A stretch of 64,000 nt of DNA, from NCBI GenBank assembly GCA_015075105.1, contig JABTUZ010000001.1, positions 1,499,001-1,563,000 of the forward strand, in the 5' to 3' direction. Under the pieces are notes generated by a model. That model did no database searches and had not been told where the DNA came from. It saw only the letters and a list, made by a program, of their open reading frames with translations. The position numbers and the translations under genes are program-made. Below are positions 53,977 to 64,000 of this stretch, piece after piece. Numbering within the stretch: position 1 is the first letter of the stretch; each line of letters begins with the position of its first letter. This DNA comes from Leptospiraceae bacterium. Lineage in GTDB: Bacteria; Spirochaetota; Leptospiria; Leptospirales; Leptospiraceae.

Positions 53977-55914
53977 CTATTTTTTATCTTCATCCACCAC
54001 AGTGTAATCAGCGTCCACTACCTTTTCCCCATTAGCATTTGCAGAATCGGAAGTGTTTCCACCTGTTGGTCCGGCAGACCCTTGAAACCCGGGATCCCCT
54101 CCAGGAGTTTGACCGCCGTAAATCTTGCCGCTAATCTCAGTAGAAATTTTAGTAATAGAATCTTTTGCAGAATTGATTCTATCTAAGTTCCCGCTTGCAA
54201 TCGCTTCCCTAGCTCTTTTAATCTCGTCTTCGGCTAATTGCTTATCCGATGCAGTGATCTTGTCCCCTGCCTCTGCAACTGCTTTTTCAAGAGAATAGGT
54301 AAGAGTTTCAGTTTCGTTTTTAGCTTCTGCGACTGCCCTTGCTTCTTTGTCTTCTTGTGCGTGGGCTTCAGCATCTTTCACCATTTTCTGAATTTCCTCT
54401 TCTGATAGTCCCGAAGAAGATTCAATTCTAATTTTCTGCTCTTTTCCTGTTCCAAGGTCTTTCGCAGATACGTGCACAATCCCATTTGCATCTATATCAA
54501 AAGACACTTCTATTTGAGGAACACCTCTCGGAGCCGGATTAATCCCTACAAGATCAAACCTACCGAGTGTTCTATTGTCCTTTGCCATTTCCCTTTCACC
54601 TTGAAGAACGTGTACGCTTACAGTAGTCTGGCTATCCGCAGCAGTAGAAAACACTTGAGATTTCTTGGTAGGAATCGTAGTATTTCTTTCGATGAGCTTA
54701 GTCATAACCCCACCTAAAGTTTCAATTCCAAGAGAGAGTGGAGTCACATCGAGTAGCAACACATCTGTTACTTCACCGGCTAATACCCCACCTTGAATTG
54801 CAGCACCCATAGCCACAACCTCATCCGGATTTACAGATCTATTCGGCTCCTTCCCGAAAATCTCTTTTACCAAGTCCTGTACGGCTGGAATTCTGGTAGA
54901 GCCTCCAACCAAGATTACTTCATCAATCTCATTTGCAGAAAGACCAGCATCTTTTAGAGCATTATTGCATGGGATTCGGGTCTTATCTACTAAGTGCTTA
55001 GTCAATTGCTCAAATTTTGCCCTTGTCAAAGTCATGTCTAAATGTTTTGGTCCACTTGCATCTGCAGTGATAAACGGTAGATTGATTTGAGTTGATTGAG
55101 TTCCAGACAATTCAATTTTTGCTTTTTCTGCAGCTTCTTTCAATCTCTGCTGGGTGTTTTTATCTTTAGAAATATCAATACCCGTTTGCTTTTTAAATTC
55201 TTCTACAAGCCAATCAATCACTACTTGGTCAAAATCATCTCCACCAAGATTTGTGTCTCCATTGGTTGACTTCACCTCGAATACACCATCGCCAAGTTCC
55301 AAAACACTCACATCGAATGTTCCACCTCCAAGGTCATACACTACGATCTTTGCATTTTGTTTTTTCTTATCAAATCCATAAGCCAATGCTGCTGCGGTTG
55401 GCTCGTTGATAATTCTTTCTACTTCTAATCCGGCAATCCTGCCCGCATCCTTAGTCGCCTGTCTTTGCTCGTCATTAAAATACGCTGGAACTGTAATTAC
55501 TGCTTTGGTAATTTTTGTGTTCAGGTAGTCCTCTGCGGTAGCTTTCATCTTCTGAAGAATTTTTGCTGAAATCTCTTGAGGGGTAAACTCACCCTGACTC
55601 GTTTCAAATTTTACTCCATCGTTACCGGCACGAACAACTTTGTAAGAAATATTTTTTGCTTCTCCTGAAACTTCGTTGAATCTGCGACCAATAAATCTTT
55701 TTGCAGAACGAATTGTATTTTGACCATTCGTAATCGCTTGATTCTTCGCAAATTGTCCTACAAGAGTTTCCCCTTTTTGAGTAAACGCTACTATAGACGG
55801 GGTAGTTCTTGAGCCTTCCGCATTTTGTATTACAACAACATCTCCTCCCTCCATTACAGAGACACAGGAATTTGTTGTTCCAAGATCAATACCGATGATT
55901 TTTTCTTTTGCCAT
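53977..55914 (-). CDS. dnaK: Chaperone DnaK (Hsp70)
   Basis: A 645-residue Hsp70: [18 protein letters not shown], the [17 protein letters not shown] and [19 protein letters not shown] signatures, [13 protein letters not shown], the linker [18 protein letters not shown] and a disordered tail ending in [12 protein letters not shown]. It is the main folding chaperone and the partner of DnaJ and GrpE. Located 17 bp after grpE. Confidence 0.98.
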   Translation of the reverse strand: MAKEKIIGIDLGTTNSCVSVMEGGDVVVIQNAEGSRTTPSIVAFTQKGETLVGQFAKNQAITNGQNTIRSAKRFIGRRFNEVSGEAKNISYKVVRAGNDGVKFETSQGEFTPQEISAKILQKMKATAEDYLNTKITKAVITVPAYFNDEQRQATKDAGRIAGLEVERIINEPTAAALAYGFDKKKQNAKIVVYDLGGGTFDVSVLELGDGVFEVKSTNGDTNLGGDDFDQVVIDWLVEEFKKQTGIDISKDKNTQQRLKEAAEKAKIELSGTQSTQINLPFITADASGPKHLDMTLTRAKFEQLTKHLVDKTRIPCNNALKDAGLSANEIDEVILVGGSTRIPAVQDLVKEIFGKEPNRSVNPDEVVAMGAAIQGGVLAGEVTDVLLLDVTPLSLGIETLGGVMTKLIERNTTIPTKKSQVFSTAADSQTTVSVHVLQGEREMAKDNRTLGRFDLVGINPAPRGVPQIEVSFDIDANGIVHVSAKDLGTGKEQKIRIESSSGLSEEEIQKMVKDAEAHAQEDKEARAVAEAKNETETLTYSLEKAVAEAGDKITASDKQLAEDEIKRAREAIASGNLDRINSAKDSITKISTEISGKIYGGQTPGGDPGFQGSAGPTGGNTSDSANANGEKVVDADYTVVDEDKK

Positions 55915-55931
55915 TTCTTTTCTCCTATTCT

Positions 55932-56492
55932 TTAATTTATTGGTCTTCCGACTTTTACTCGTGAAGGCCTTAGTGTTACTTTCTCATTATTCTCTAAAGT
56001 CATTTCATATCCGCTTTGATAGACTTCCAAAACTCTTTCTTCTGTAAAATCTCCGGACTCTTCTAAAGCAATTGCTTCCATACACATAGGGTCAAAAACC
56101 TCTCCCTTTGGTTCTACTTTCCGAATATTTTCTCTCTCCAATACTGAAAACAATTCTCTTTTGATGAGGTTTACTCCTTCTACAAAAGGTTTTGCTTCCT
56201 CTACGATACTTTCGCCCATCCCTACTCTTTCAAGATCATCCAAAGGTGTGAGTAACTTGACTACAAAATTCTTAATGGCTTCCTTCTTGCTATTGATATA
56301 ATCCATAGAAGCTCTTCTTTTAAAATTCTGAAATTCAGCTCTTTCTCTTGCCCAAGAATCCATTAAAGATTCAATTTCGATTTTCGCTTTTTTTAACTCT
56401 TCTTCTAAATTTTTATTTTCTGCCGTTGTTTCATTTTGAGTGTTTTCTTCGTTCAACTCTCCTGAAATTTTTTCTTCCACTTTTTCCGACAT
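55932..56492 (-). CDS. grpE: Nucleotide exchange factor GrpE
   Basis: A 186-residue protein with a long N-terminal helix ([30 protein letters not shown]), the [20 protein letters not shown] core and the C-terminal beta-wing [20 protein letters not shown] with [26 protein letters not shown] in the expected order. It releases ADP from DnaK. It is 9 bp downstream of hrcA. Confidence 0.95.
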   Translation of the reverse strand: MSEKVEEKISGELNEENTQNETTAENKNLEEELKKAKIEIESLMDSWARERAEFQNFKRRASMDYINSKKEAIKNFVVKLLTPLDDLERVGMGESIVEEAKPFVEGVNLIKRELFSVLERENIRKVEPKGEVFDPMCMEAIALEESGDFTEERVLEVYQSGYEMTLENNEKVTLRPSRVKVGRPIN

Positions 56493-56501
56493 TTCTTCTC
56501 C

Positions 56502-57533
56502 TTACTTACTTAACTTAGTCAACATTTCCGAAACTAATTTAGAAGTGAATTCTACAAGAGGTAAAGCCCGAGTATAATCCATTCTCTGAGGTCCGATGAT
56601 TCCCATTGAACCAATTTTTTTTTCACCCATCCTATAACTTGAGGCAACTATAGAAACCCCACACATCTGCTCGTCCTCTCTCTCTCCGATATAGGTGTGC
56701 ACTCCATCTGTGTTTATATACTGGGCAAAGTATTCTTTTAAAGTCCCCTTTGTATCCAATAACAATAGAACATTCTCTAAAGTATCCTTCTCGTCATCTC
56801 TGAAGTTATTCCAAAGGTTTTTCAACCCATCTATATAAAGATTTTCATCCGATTGATCCGGCTCAAAGGCTCTTTGTAAAATTTCGGCAATCTCATAAAA
56901 TTCGCTTGGGCCATAACTCGTTTTTTGCAAATCAGAAAGAACCCTCAACTTAATCTCGTTCAAATCAAAGCCTTTCAAATGATCGTTCAAAAATTTAGAT
57001 ACTCGATACAGTGACTCCTGTGAAAAATTTCTCCTCACAAAAAGATTCCGATTCACTACAGTTCCAGTCCTCATAACCAAGATCATAAGAATCTCTTCAC
57101 CTGTAACATGAACCAATTCAATGTGTTTTAAAGTAACGTATTCTTTTTCAGGAGCAAAAACTACAGCCGCAGTATTGGAAAGAGTAGATAGCACCCTGCA
57201 AGTTGCGATCAATATCTGATCCAACTTCAATTGGTTTTTTAAATACTCCTCTTGAATTCTTTGCTTTTCTTTTACAGTTAATTCATACAATGAGAGTAAA
57301 CTATCTACATAAAACCTATACCCATACTCTGTTGGCACCCTGCCCCCGGAATGGTGTAAAGAATGGATATAGCCCATTCCTTCCAGATCTCGAAAAACAC
57401 TTCGGATAGTTGCCGGAGACAATCCAAAATCATAATTAGTAGAAAGAGTCTTGGAGCCTACAGGCTTATTCCCGGACACAAAATCCTCAATCAAAGCCTT
57501 TAATATCATTCTATGTCTTGGCGATATATCCAT
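56502..57533 (-). CDS. hrcA: Heat-inducible transcription repressor HrcA
   Basis: A 343-residue protein with the HrcA winged-helix N-terminus (RHRMILKALIEDFVSGNKPVGSKTL, LSPATIRSVFRDLEGMGYI and HSLHHSGGRVPTEYGYRFYVD) and the GAF-like dimerisation part ending MGIIGPQRMDYTRALPLVEF. HrcA binds CIRCE and is released on heat shock, with GroEL maintaining its activity in known systems. It is the first gene of the operon and autoregulated: the CIRCE element lies 6 bases before its ATG. Confidence 0.96.
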   Translation of the reverse strand: MDISPRHRMILKALIEDFVSGNKPVGSKTLSTNYDFGLSPATIRSVFRDLEGMGYIHSLHHSGGRVPTEYGYRFYVDSLLSLYELTVKEKQRIQEEYLKNQLKLDQILIATCRVLSTLSNTAAVVFAPEKEYVTLKHIELVHVTGEEILMILVMRTGTVVNRNLFVRRNFSQESLYRVSKFLNDHLKGFDLNEIKLRVLSDLQKTSYGPSEFYEIAEILQRAFEPDQSDENLYIDGLKNLWNNFRDDEKDTLENVLLLLDTKGTLKEYFAQYINTDGVHTYIGEREDEQMCGVSIVASSYRMGEKKIGSMGIIGPQRMDYTRALPLVEFTSKLVSEMLTKLSK

Positions 57534-57539
57534 TGCACT

Positions 57540-57566
57540 TTAGCACTCTTGATGTTAGAGTGACAA
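57540..57566. promoter_or_regulatory. CIRCE operator of the hrcA operon
   Basis: TTAGCACTC, nine spacer bases, then GAGTGACAA. The consensus is TTAGCACTC-N9-GAGTGCTAA, so the left arm is perfect and the right has two changes. It lies between the predicted transcription start and the hrcA ATG, six bases from the ATG, covering the ribosome binding site on the minus-strand transcript. Confidence 0.93.
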
Positions 57567-57577
57567 TCCATAGAAAA

Positions 57578-57605
57578 AGTTTATTTTTTTTGGATTTTCA
57601 GTCAA
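57578..57605 (-). promoter_or_regulatory. Predicted promoter of hrcA-grpE-dnaK-dnaJ
   Basis: On the minus strand, TTGACT (57605-57600) and TAAACT (57583-57578) are spaced by 16 bp. Start would fall near 57571, just upstream of CIRCE. Confidence 0.6.
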
Positions 57606-57706
57606 GAAAAAATTAAAATTTATGATTTTAATTAAAAAAAAATGATATTTTTTTGTTTTCTACCTAAATTATTGAAATACAATAACACACAAAGCGGTAG
57701 TCTGCT

Positions 57707-57723
57707 AATTATGAGACATAATT
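57707..57723. promoter_or_regulatory. Small perfect palindrome upstream of the hrcA promoter
   Basis: AATTATG-AGA-CATAATT, 7-bp arms. It lies in the gap between the DUF1574-like gene and the hrcA promoter. It may be a protein site; no T-run follows, so a terminator is unlikely. Confidence 0.35.
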
Positions 57724-57752
57724 GTAAATTCAACCCCTATTCCATAAATCTT

Positions 57753-58835
57753 TCACTGGCTGAGTTTTGTCAGTTGATACCCAAGCTCAGTATAGCACCT
57801 TGGAGAGAGATGGCTTGCGTCTCTAAAATAATTGCATTTTGATAAATTAGATTCATTAAAGTCCATATAAGGAATTGAAAACTTTTTTGAAATTCTTTTC
57901 ATTTCTTCTTGGAATACGTTTTCAACTTTAAATTTCTTGTACGAATTTTTTCCTTCTTCGTAAACTTTTGGTCTCCACAAAATGACAGGTATATTTCTTT
58001 GTTTAGATCTCTCGATAATTTTCTCTAAAAAATATATTTGGGATTCGTCTAACTTCCAGTTTTTATAAAAATATTCATCTATTAGATCAACCATTTTGGT
58101 AAAACGGATATCTTCTGTTGGAGGTTTTTTATTTTCTAAATTTATATCTTCATAGTCTAAGTCAGAGTATAACTTATTTGTTTTTTCTTTTTTTTGGAGA
58201 GCGATTTTAAAAAAATAGTCTAAATCAATTTCTGTATTTTTTTTATCCCAAATATTTTTCATCTTTTTTATTGAAATTTTATACCGAGCCGTTGCAAAAA
58301 CTCTTGAGTATATAATTTCAGAAGTATAGCTCAAAGGAAAATCCAAAAAATTTTTCATCGCCAAGTCCAAAGGAATCCCTTCAGTTTGGGTAGTTTTATT
58401 ATATAGGTTGTTTTTATTAAAGGAAAAAGGGGAAACTTCCAATACTATCTTTTCTGGCAAAAGCCCTCTTTCCAACAATTGCAAAAATCTAGTATAGTAG
58501 ATTGCAGGGTTAGAGCCGAGAGCCGAAAAAGTAAAGAACTCCCACTTTTTTAATTCGAACTTCTCTTTGGGCAGCAAATATTTATCTACATCACTCGTCT
58601 TATCCACAGGCAAAAAATAAAATGGAAACGACCTCGAAGTCCCGAAAGACCAAAGTATTTTTCGATTTGTTTTTTTCATCATTTCAAAATAGGGACTCTC
58701 TAAATTTTCGAGAGTTTCTATGTACGGGTTATTTTTATTTGCCAGAGTGATATTGTATTTTATAACAGGAATTAAAATCAGTTTCTCTAGTATGATAAAA
58801 AGAATAATAAATATTTGGATTTGAAATTTTTTCAT
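57753..58835 (-). CDS. DUF1574-like SGNH-type membrane protein, MBOAT partner
   Basis: A 360-residue protein with one N-terminal membrane helix and an extracytoplasmic domain. ILWSFGTSRSFPF (Ser after a strand) and the C-terminal YFRDASHLSPRCYTELGYQL (Asp-x-x-His) form the ends of an SGNH/DltD-AlgJ-like hydrolase core. It is two bases after an AlgI-like MBOAT acyltransferase. In AlgI/AlgJ and DltB/DltD pairs the second protein transfers acyl groups to a polymer outside the membrane. I recall DUF1574 as the Leptospira family with these features, but the match is from memory. Confidence 0.65.
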   Translation of the reverse strand: MKKFQIQIFIILFIILEKLILIPVIKYNITLANKNNPYIETLENLESPYFEMMKKTNRKILWSFGTSRSFPFYFLPVDKTSDVDKYLLPKEKFELKKWEFFTFSALGSNPAIYYTRFLQLLERGLLPEKIVLEVSPFSFNKNNLYNKTTQTEGIPLDLAMKNFLDFPLSYTSEIIYSRVFATARYKISIKKMKNIWDKKNTEIDLDYFFKIALQKKEKTNKLYSDLDYEDINLENKKPPTEDIRFTKMVDLIDEYFYKNWKLDESQIYFLEKIIERSKQRNIPVILWRPKVYEEGKNSYKKFKVENVFQEEMKRISKKFSIPYMDFNESNLSKCNYFRDASHLSPRCYTELGYQLTKLSQ

Positions 58836-58837
58836 AA

Positions 58838-60229
58838 TTAAAACTGGAAATATATAAAACTCATAGAATTAGAAGTAATTGTTACGATTACTACAGCGAC
58901 CAAAAATCCAAACACAGGGAGTGAGACTCGAAAGTTTCTTCTAACAAATCCAAAACTTTTTGGAGAATACTCAAAATAGTGCAAAAGAAAAAATAGCAGA
59001 ATGAGAAGAGGAGCGTTTGGCATATTGGAATTGAGCCCATGACTCTTTGATAGAATTCCCTTGGTTATCGTGAAAGCCTTAGAAACAGAGTCTGAACGAA
59101 AAAAGATCCAAGCCAATGCAACTAAATGAAATACTACGACTCCTCGAATAATTTTTTCCCATAGTGGATAAAAATTCCTTTTACGGAAAAATATTCTTTC
59201 AAAAATTAAATACAAAGAGTGTAAAAATCCCCAGATCAAAAAAGTATAATTTGCTCCGTGCCAGACTCCTCCGATCACCATCGTAAAAAATAAATTCCAA
59301 AGAGTTCTATATTTTGAAATCTTATTTCCTCCAAGCGGGATATAAAGGTAATCCTTTAACCACCTGGATAAAGTAATATGCCACCTTGTCCAAAATTCAC
59401 TAAACGAAAAAGAGAAATAGGGAGATTTAAAATTAGCAGGAATTTTTATACCTAAAGACAAGCTAAGTCCTCTTGCGATATCTGAATACCCCGCAAAGTC
59501 GCAATAAATTTGAATCGAAAAACCATAGACTCCAAGTACCAAACTCTTCCAATTGTAGTCTGCCGGATTTGCAAAAATTGGATCGATTGCACTCGCTATA
59601 CTATCTGCGATTATCACTTTTTTTACAAGCCCCGACAAAATAAAAAACAAAGCTACATAGTTGGACTTTTCAGAAATATATTTTTTTTTTCTAAACCTTG
59701 AAATAAATTCCTGAAACCTCATAATCGGACCCGCAACCAATTGAGGAAAAAACAAAATAAAAGTAGAAAATTCCAACAGAGAAATCTTGTCAGAAATTTC
59801 TTTTCTATAATTATCAATATGGAAACCGATAATCTGAAATGTATAAAAACTGATTGCAAGAGGCAAAATAATTTCAGTCGTGGGTTTATTTTCTAATCCT
59901 ACTATGCCTATAAAGTTTAATAACCCCAATATATCAAATAATACCGAGTGTAAGAAATTCCAATATTTAAAGATTACTAAATTGAAAAGGTTAATCAAAA
60001 TACCAAAAAATAATTTTGTTTTTGTAAGTTTTAAATATGTGAATCTATAAAAAAAATAATTTACACATACGATAAACAAAAAATGAAATAGAAAACTTAT
60101 ACTCCAAAACCCGTAGAAAAAAATAGAAGAAAAGATTAGAAGATATTTTTTCTTTTTAGAATCAATATTCCAATAAACTAGGTGTAGAAAGAAGAAGAAA
60201 ACAAAAAAAACAAATGAGTTAAATAGCAA
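58838..60229 (-). CDS. MBOAT O-acyltransferase (AlgI/DltB-like)
   Basis: A 463-residue polytopic protein: ILPLAISFYTFQIIGFHIDN, FFPQLVAGPIMR, CDFAGYSDIARGLSLSLGIK, FWTRWHITLSRWLKDYLYIP and VIGGVWHGANYTFLIWG with the invariant His. These are the AlgI-type MBOAT hallmarks. It would carry acyl groups (often acetyl) across the membrane to an extracellular sugar or lipid. Gene order with the DUF1574-like protein resembles an acyl-transfer pair. The acceptor is unknown; LPS O-antigen is a reasonable guess. Confidence 0.9.
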   Translation of the reverse strand: MLFNSFVFFVFFFFLHLVYWNIDSKKKKYLLIFSSIFFYGFWSISFLFHFLFIVCVNYFFYRFTYLKLTKTKLFFGILINLFNLVIFKYWNFLHSVLFDILGLLNFIGIVGLENKPTTEIILPLAISFYTFQIIGFHIDNYRKEISDKISLLEFSTFILFFPQLVAGPIMRFQEFISRFRKKKYISEKSNYVALFFILSGLVKKVIIADSIASAIDPIFANPADYNWKSLVLGVYGFSIQIYCDFAGYSDIARGLSLSLGIKIPANFKSPYFSFSFSEFWTRWHITLSRWLKDYLYIPLGGNKISKYRTLWNLFFTMVIGGVWHGANYTFLIWGFLHSLYLIFERIFFRKRNFYPLWEKIIRGVVVFHLVALAWIFFRSDSVSKAFTITKGILSKSHGLNSNMPNAPLLILLFFLLHYFEYSPKSFGFVRRNFRVSLPVFGFLVAVVIVTITSNSMSFIYFQF

Positions 60230-60232
60230 GCG

Positions 60233-61405
60233 CTAATCCTGATTTGCACCAAGTCTTTGAACCTCTGATATCAGCTCTTTTCTTGATTTTTCGTCTAAGG
60301 AGAGGTATTTAAAAATAAATATATCGTCTGAATTAGGGACAGGAACAATGTTTCCTTTGGCTTGAAAAAGAACACCTGTAGGAAATATCATTTTCACTTC
60401 CCAGACCTCGTTACGCCTGAGTATTTCATCCGTTATATTGCCTTCGAGTCTAAATTGAATGAATTTATCTGAAATTTTTTCAGTCACAGCTTTTTTGTAA
60501 ATTTCTTCTACTACAGTTTCGATCCTTTTAGATTCGGATTTTTCTTTTTTGTCCTTTGAAGGTTTATTTCCAAGAATCTCATCAATCTCGTCTAAACTTT
60601 TATTTACAATATCGTCCAAGAGAATCGAATCCTCCTCTCTTCCTTTTTCTCTTTTTACAAAAGACTTTGTTTTTAATTCAATCGAAAGCTCAATAGTTGA
60701 GGCTGACTTTTCTCCTCCCTTTCTTCTCATATTGCCTGAATAATGAAAAAGTATTCCTTCAGGTGAAACTGAAACTACTTGTCCTGTAAATACAATCCCT
60801 CCAAAGCCACTTCTAAAACAAAACACACTTGCAGGTAAAGATAAACCTTTTCCATCGCTTAGCCATTTATGATTTTTTAACAATATTTCAGTTTCACTTT
60901 TTTTTATTACAAAGGTTAAATATTTTTTTGATGAGATTTCCAAAGAGCAGACTTCCCCTATTTTTAAGTCGAGCGTAGAATGAGGCAATGAGTCTGTCTT
61001 TCTTTCAAAAAACAAACTTCCCAATATCTTCACTCTTTCTTCTATTGGGATCAGATCTTTATTCAAGAAAAATGTGTAGAGTAAATAGTAACTTCCCTTT
61101 TTATTTTTTTCTAAATCGAAAGATTCTTTTTCTACGATGTTTAGCCTTTGGTAAAATCCTTGCAAGATTGAGATCTCTTTTTGAGAAAATCCTTTGTTCA
61201 AAGCGTGTATATGAATACGCTCCCAATCAGAATCTCCTTTTTGAAATTTTCCCTTTACCGAGTTGATAAAATAAATCAGCAAAGCTACAATAGAGACAGA
61301 AGCGATTATTGTAAATACGGTAGAGCCGGATACTTCAGGCCACTGGAGTCCTGTTCTTTCTTGAGCAAGAAAAATTACTAAGAGCATTTCTCTACTGTAA
61401 TTCAC
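60233..61405 (-). CDS. Membrane protein with spirochaetal PilZ-like architecture (uncertain)
   Basis: A 390-residue protein with one N-terminal membrane helix (STVFTIIASVSIVALLIYFI), a helical region (ALNKGFSQKEISILQGFYQR), and two beta-rich parts (about 135-235 and 305-375) joined by a charged linker. The TM-helical-beta layout recalls PilZ-domain proteins of spirochaetes, but I cannot find a clear RxxxR or D/NxSxxG motif, so c-di-GMP binding is not supported. It lies 12 bp after clpB. Confidence 0.45.
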   Translation of the reverse strand: MNYSREMLLVIFLAQERTGLQWPEVSGSTVFTIIASVSIVALLIYFINSVKGKFQKGDSDWERIHIHALNKGFSQKEISILQGFYQRLNIVEKESFDLEKNKKGSYYLLYTFFLNKDLIPIEERVKILGSLFFERKTDSLPHSTLDLKIGEVCSLEISSKKYLTFVIKKSETEILLKNHKWLSDGKGLSLPASVFCFRSGFGGIVFTGQVVSVSPEGILFHYSGNMRRKGGEKSASTIELSIELKTKSFVKREKGREEDSILLDDIVNKSLDEIDEILGNKPSKDKKEKSESKRIETVVEEIYKKAVTEKISDKFIQFRLEGNITDEILRRNEVWEVKMIFPTGVLFQAKGNIVPVPNSDDIFIFKYLSLDEKSRKELISEVQRLGANQD

Positions 61406-61417
61406 TAAAAAAATATT

Positions 61418-64000
61418 TCAATCGATTTTTTTAATTACAGTTTTTCCATTTTCGTAACCAACTAAAACTTTTGTGCCGAGTGTAAAATCACCCTTCAAAA
61501 TAAACTCACTCAGTGCATTGCCGATCTCTCTTTGGATTTGTCTTTTTAGAGGTCTTGCACCAAACTCAGGGTCAAACCCGACATCCACTAAGTGAGACTT
61601 TACCTTTTCCGTAAAACTTGCAACCACTCCGCTATCCTTCGCTTTTTTAGCAACATTCTCGAGCTGCAAATTTACGATTTTAGTAAGTGCTTCTTTGGTA
61701 ATAGAGTTAAATAAAATAATCTCATCTAACCTATTTAAAAACTCTGGTTTGAAATGATTTTTTAATTCTCTTTCTACCAATCTTTCTTTTTCTTCGAGAG
61801 AAATTTCGCTATTTCCCAAAATAGACGTTCCAAGATTAGAGGTAAGAATCACTACAGTATTTTTAAAATCCACAGATCTTCCCTTACTATCCGTTAACCT
61901 TCCTTCATCGAATAACTGTAGAAATACATTAAATACTTCTCTGTGAGCCTTTTCTATTTCATCAAACAGGATAATACTGTAAGGTCTTCTTCTCACTGCC
62001 TCGGTTAACTGCCCGCCTTCTTCGTAACCAACATAGCCGGGAGGGGCTCCAATTAGTCTTGCCACAGAATGAGGCTCCATGTATTCACTCATGTCTATTC
62101 TTTCCATCGCAGAATCGTCATCGAATAAAAACTCTGCAAGCGCTTTTGCAGTTTCGGTTTTACCTACACCTGTCGGACCTAAAAATAAAAATACACCTGT
62201 AGGTCTATTCGGATCGCTCATCCCTGCCCTAGATCTTCTAACTGACTCAGCGAGTAAAGTGATTGCGTGGTCTTGTCCAATGACTCTGGACTTTAGCGCA
62301 TCTTCCATCATTAAAAGTTTTGCTTTTTCTCCTTGAAGCATTTTTGATACAGGGATACCGGTCCAACGAGATACGATATTTGCAATGTCCTCTTCGGATA
62401 CTTCTTCTTTTAAAAGTCTTGACTCTCCACTGATTTTTTTTAACTCTTCATTTGCCGATTGCAATTTTTTATCCAAGTCAACCAATTTCCCATAACGTAT
62501 CTCTGCTACTAAATTCAAATTCCCGTTTCGTTCGGCTTCTTTCTCTAAGTTTTTGAATTTTTCGACTTCTTCTTTTATTTCTTTAATCTTAGAAATTTTT
62601 TCTTTTTCGTTATCCCACTTTCCTTTAAGTAGTGTAAACTTTTCTTCAAATCCTTTTAACTCTTTTTCGAGCTCTTTCAATCTTGACTCAGAAATCGAGT
62701 CTTTCTCTTTTTTTAAAGCCTCTCTTTCTACTTTTAAAGAATGGATTTTTTTAAATAATCTATCCATTTCTTCTGGCATACTATCCATCTCAATCCTTAG
62801 CTTACTCGATGCTTCATCAATTAAGTCAACTGCCTTGTCGGGCAAAAATCGATCAGTAATATACCGATTAGATAAATTGGCAGCCGCAATTAAAGCCGCA
62901 TCTTGAATCCTAATACCGTGGTGTAGCTCGTAGTTGTCTTTTAAGCCCCTCAAAATTGTAATTGTCTCTTCAATACTCGGCTCTTTTGCATAGACAGGCT
63001 GAAATCTTCTTTCGAGGGCAGCGTCTTTTTCGATATATTTTTGGTATTCTTTTAGAGTAGTTGCTCCAATACAACGAAGTTCCCCTCTAGCAAGCGCAGG
63101 CTTCAACATATTGGATGCATCTAACGCTCCCTCAGTCGCACCCGCACCCACTAAAGTATGAATCTCGTCAATAAATAAAATTATATTTCCTTCACTACTC
63201 TTCACTTCATCTAAAAGTGCCTTTAGACGATCTTCAAATTCACCCCTGTACTTAGCGCCCGCAATCATTGAGCCAAGGTCTAAAGCAAAAATAGATTTAT
63301 TTTTTATTCCCTCAGGCACATCCCCCGAAACAATTTTTCCGGCAAGACCTTCTACGATTGCAGTTTTTCCAACACCAGGCTCACCTATTAAGAGAGGGTT
63401 ATTTTTAGTCCTTCTTGTGAGAACTTGTACGATTCTTCTGATCTCTTCGTCTCTTCCAATCACCGGGTCTAACTTCCCTTGCTTGGCTAATGCGTTTAAA
63501 TCTTTGGCGTATTTTTTTAATGCTTCTGCTTTTCCTTCTGGTGCATCGTCCATAATTGGTTTTCCTTTTCTTAAATCTAATACTGCTTTTAATAAATTCG
63601 GATGAGTTAACCCTAATTTTAAAAATTCGTCTCTTAATTGGCTTTTACTGTCCTTCACAAAAGAGACTAAGACGTGATCTGTGGAAAGGTACTCGTCTTT
63701 CATTTCCACTCTAAGCGATTCGGATTTTTTTAACAATTCTACAAAAGCACGAGAAGGGTATTTTTCATCTGACCCACCACTTACTCTGGGAAATTTAGAC
63801 AAAACTTCTTCTGCTCTTTGTAAAAAATTAGAAATTTTTAAATTTAGCTTTGAAAATAAAATAGGCGCAAGCCCATCCGGCTGAGAAAGAATCGCCAAAA
63901 TTAAGTGCTCTTCAGTTGCTTCAGAATAGTTTTGCTTAGAAGCCATATCCAAAGCGTCCGTGTAGGCTTCTGTCATTTTTTGAGTTAATTTATCTAATTT
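61418..64000 (-). CDS. clpB: ATP-dependent disaggregase ClpB (start codon just outside the window)
   Basis: An Hsp100 with the ClpB layout: N domain ([14 protein letters not shown]), first AAA module with [15 protein letters not shown] and [13 protein letters not shown], the long coiled-coil M domain from about 400 to 525, then the second AAA module with [35 protein letters not shown] and SNLGTSIL. The frame is open to the window edge, reading [15 protein letters not shown], so the conserved first Met lies at or just beyond base 64000; an internal ATG at 63976 is not the natural start. ClpB rescues aggregated proteins with DnaK. Confidence 0.96.
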   Translation of the reverse strand, partial: KLDKLTQKMTEAYTDALDMASKQNYSEATEEHLILAILSQPDGLAPILFSKLNLKISNFLQRAEEVLSKFPRVSGGSDEKYPSRAFVELLKKSESLRVEMKDEYLSTDHVLVSFVKDSKSQLRDEFLKLGLTHPNLLKAVLDLRKGKPIMDDAPEGKAEALKKYAKDLNALAKQGKLDPVIGRDEEIRRIVQVLTRRTKNNPLLIGEPGVGKTAIVEGLAGKIVSGDVPEGIKNKSIFALDLGSMIAGAKYRGEFEDRLKALLDEVKSSEGNIILFIDEIHTLVGAGATEGALDASNMLKPALARGELRCIGATTLKEYQKYIEKDAALERRFQPVYAKEPSIEETITILRGLKDNYELHHGIRIQDAALIAAANLSNRYITDRFLPDKAVDLIDEASSKLRIEMDSMPEEMDRLFKKIHSLKVEREALKKEKDSISESRLKELEKELKGFEEKFTLLKGKWDNEKEKISKIKEIKEEVEKFKNLEKEAERNGNLNLVAEIRYGKLVDLDKKLQSANEELKKISGESRLLKEEVSEEDIANIVSRWTGIPVSKMLQGEKAKLLMMEDALKSRVIGQDHAITLLAESVRRSRAGMSDPNRPTGVFLFLGPTGVGKTETAKALAEFLFDDDSAMERIDMSEYMEPHSVARLIGAPPGYVGYEEGGQLTEAVRRRPYSIILFDEIEKAHREVFNVFLQLFDEGRLTDSKGRSVDFKNTVVILTSNLGTSILGNSEISLEEKERLVERELKNHFKPEFLNRLDEIILFNSITKEALTKIVNLQLENVAKKAKDSGVVASFTEKVKSHLVDVGFDPEFGARPLKRQIQREIGNALSEFILKGDFTLGTKVLVGYENGKTVIKKID

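Overview
The window looks like chromosomal DNA of a spirochaete of the family Leptospiraceae, most likely a Leptospira-like environmental lineage. It is AT-rich. It has a complete flagellar rod/ring cluster in the order flgG-flgA-flgH-flgI-flgJ and a FlaA-type filament sheath protein. It carries families I associate mainly with Leptospira: DUF1564, a DUF1574-like partner of an MBOAT acyltransferase, and an OmpL47-type repeat protein. It also has short-signal lipoproteins, the heat-shock order hrcA-grpE-dnaK-dnaJ with a CIRCE element, a solitary 5S rRNA gene and frequent TTG/GTG starts. Family assignments come from motif recognition, not database searches.

Layout. 1-5 kb: the 5' part of an ammonium transporter, a thiS-thiE-aldehyde dehydrogenase run, a FlaA-like gene and an OmpL47-like gene with its own promoter and terminator. 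5-5.9 kb: a frameshifted DUF1564 pseudogene with its repeated leader. 5.9-17.5 kb: TPR protein, LpxL-type acyltransferase, adenosine-deaminase-like enzyme, propeller lipoprotein, divergent kinase-like protein, RecQ, an EamA/SMR-like protein, a sulfatase-fold enzyme with a threonine nucleophile, and a CoA-transferase/racemase. 17.6-28.2 kb: 5S rRNA, a 43-residue secreted protein, MFS transporter, a DprE2/DprE1-like pair, amino-acid permease, a PlsB-GpsA fusion, hisZ-purA, then tRNA-Lys, tRNA-Glu and a damaged tRNA-Glu copy. 28.3-33 kb is an accessory island of small genes, frameshifted phage-like genes, a PIN-like toxin candidate, a ribbon-helix-helix protein and two more DUF1564 copies with long repeats. 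33-42.7 kb: crotonyl-CoA carboxylase/reductase, CoA-disulfide reductase plus rhodanese under a CsoR/CstR-like operator, a response regulator, a glycerophosphodiesterase, an RlmI-like methyltransferase, a cytochrome c-SUMF1-like-SCO cluster and an AAA/DUF4143 ATPase. 42.8-48.1 kb: flagellar genes and a diguanylate cyclase. 48.2-57.6 kb: one long minus-strand block, hrcA through dnaJ, then oxidoreductase, YqgE, patatin, a BshB-like deacetylase and a distant BshC-like protein. 57.7-64 kb: clpB (start codon just outside the window), a spirochaetal membrane protein, MBOAT acyltransferase and its DUF1574-like partner.

The main unexplained structure is a pair of 111-bp elements (39341-39451 and 50285-50395). 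They differ at about two positions, have imperfect 16-bp terminal inverted repeats, and each is flanked by its own direct repeat (ATAAAAT and ATGAAT). They look like a recently mobile MITE. The second copy sits exactly at the stop codon of the patatin gene and rebuilds a stop. Other points of interest are the CstR-like operator, the PlsB-GpsA fusion, the DprE1-like enzyme with Ala at the benzothiazinone cysteine position, and the decaying island beside tRNA-Glu.
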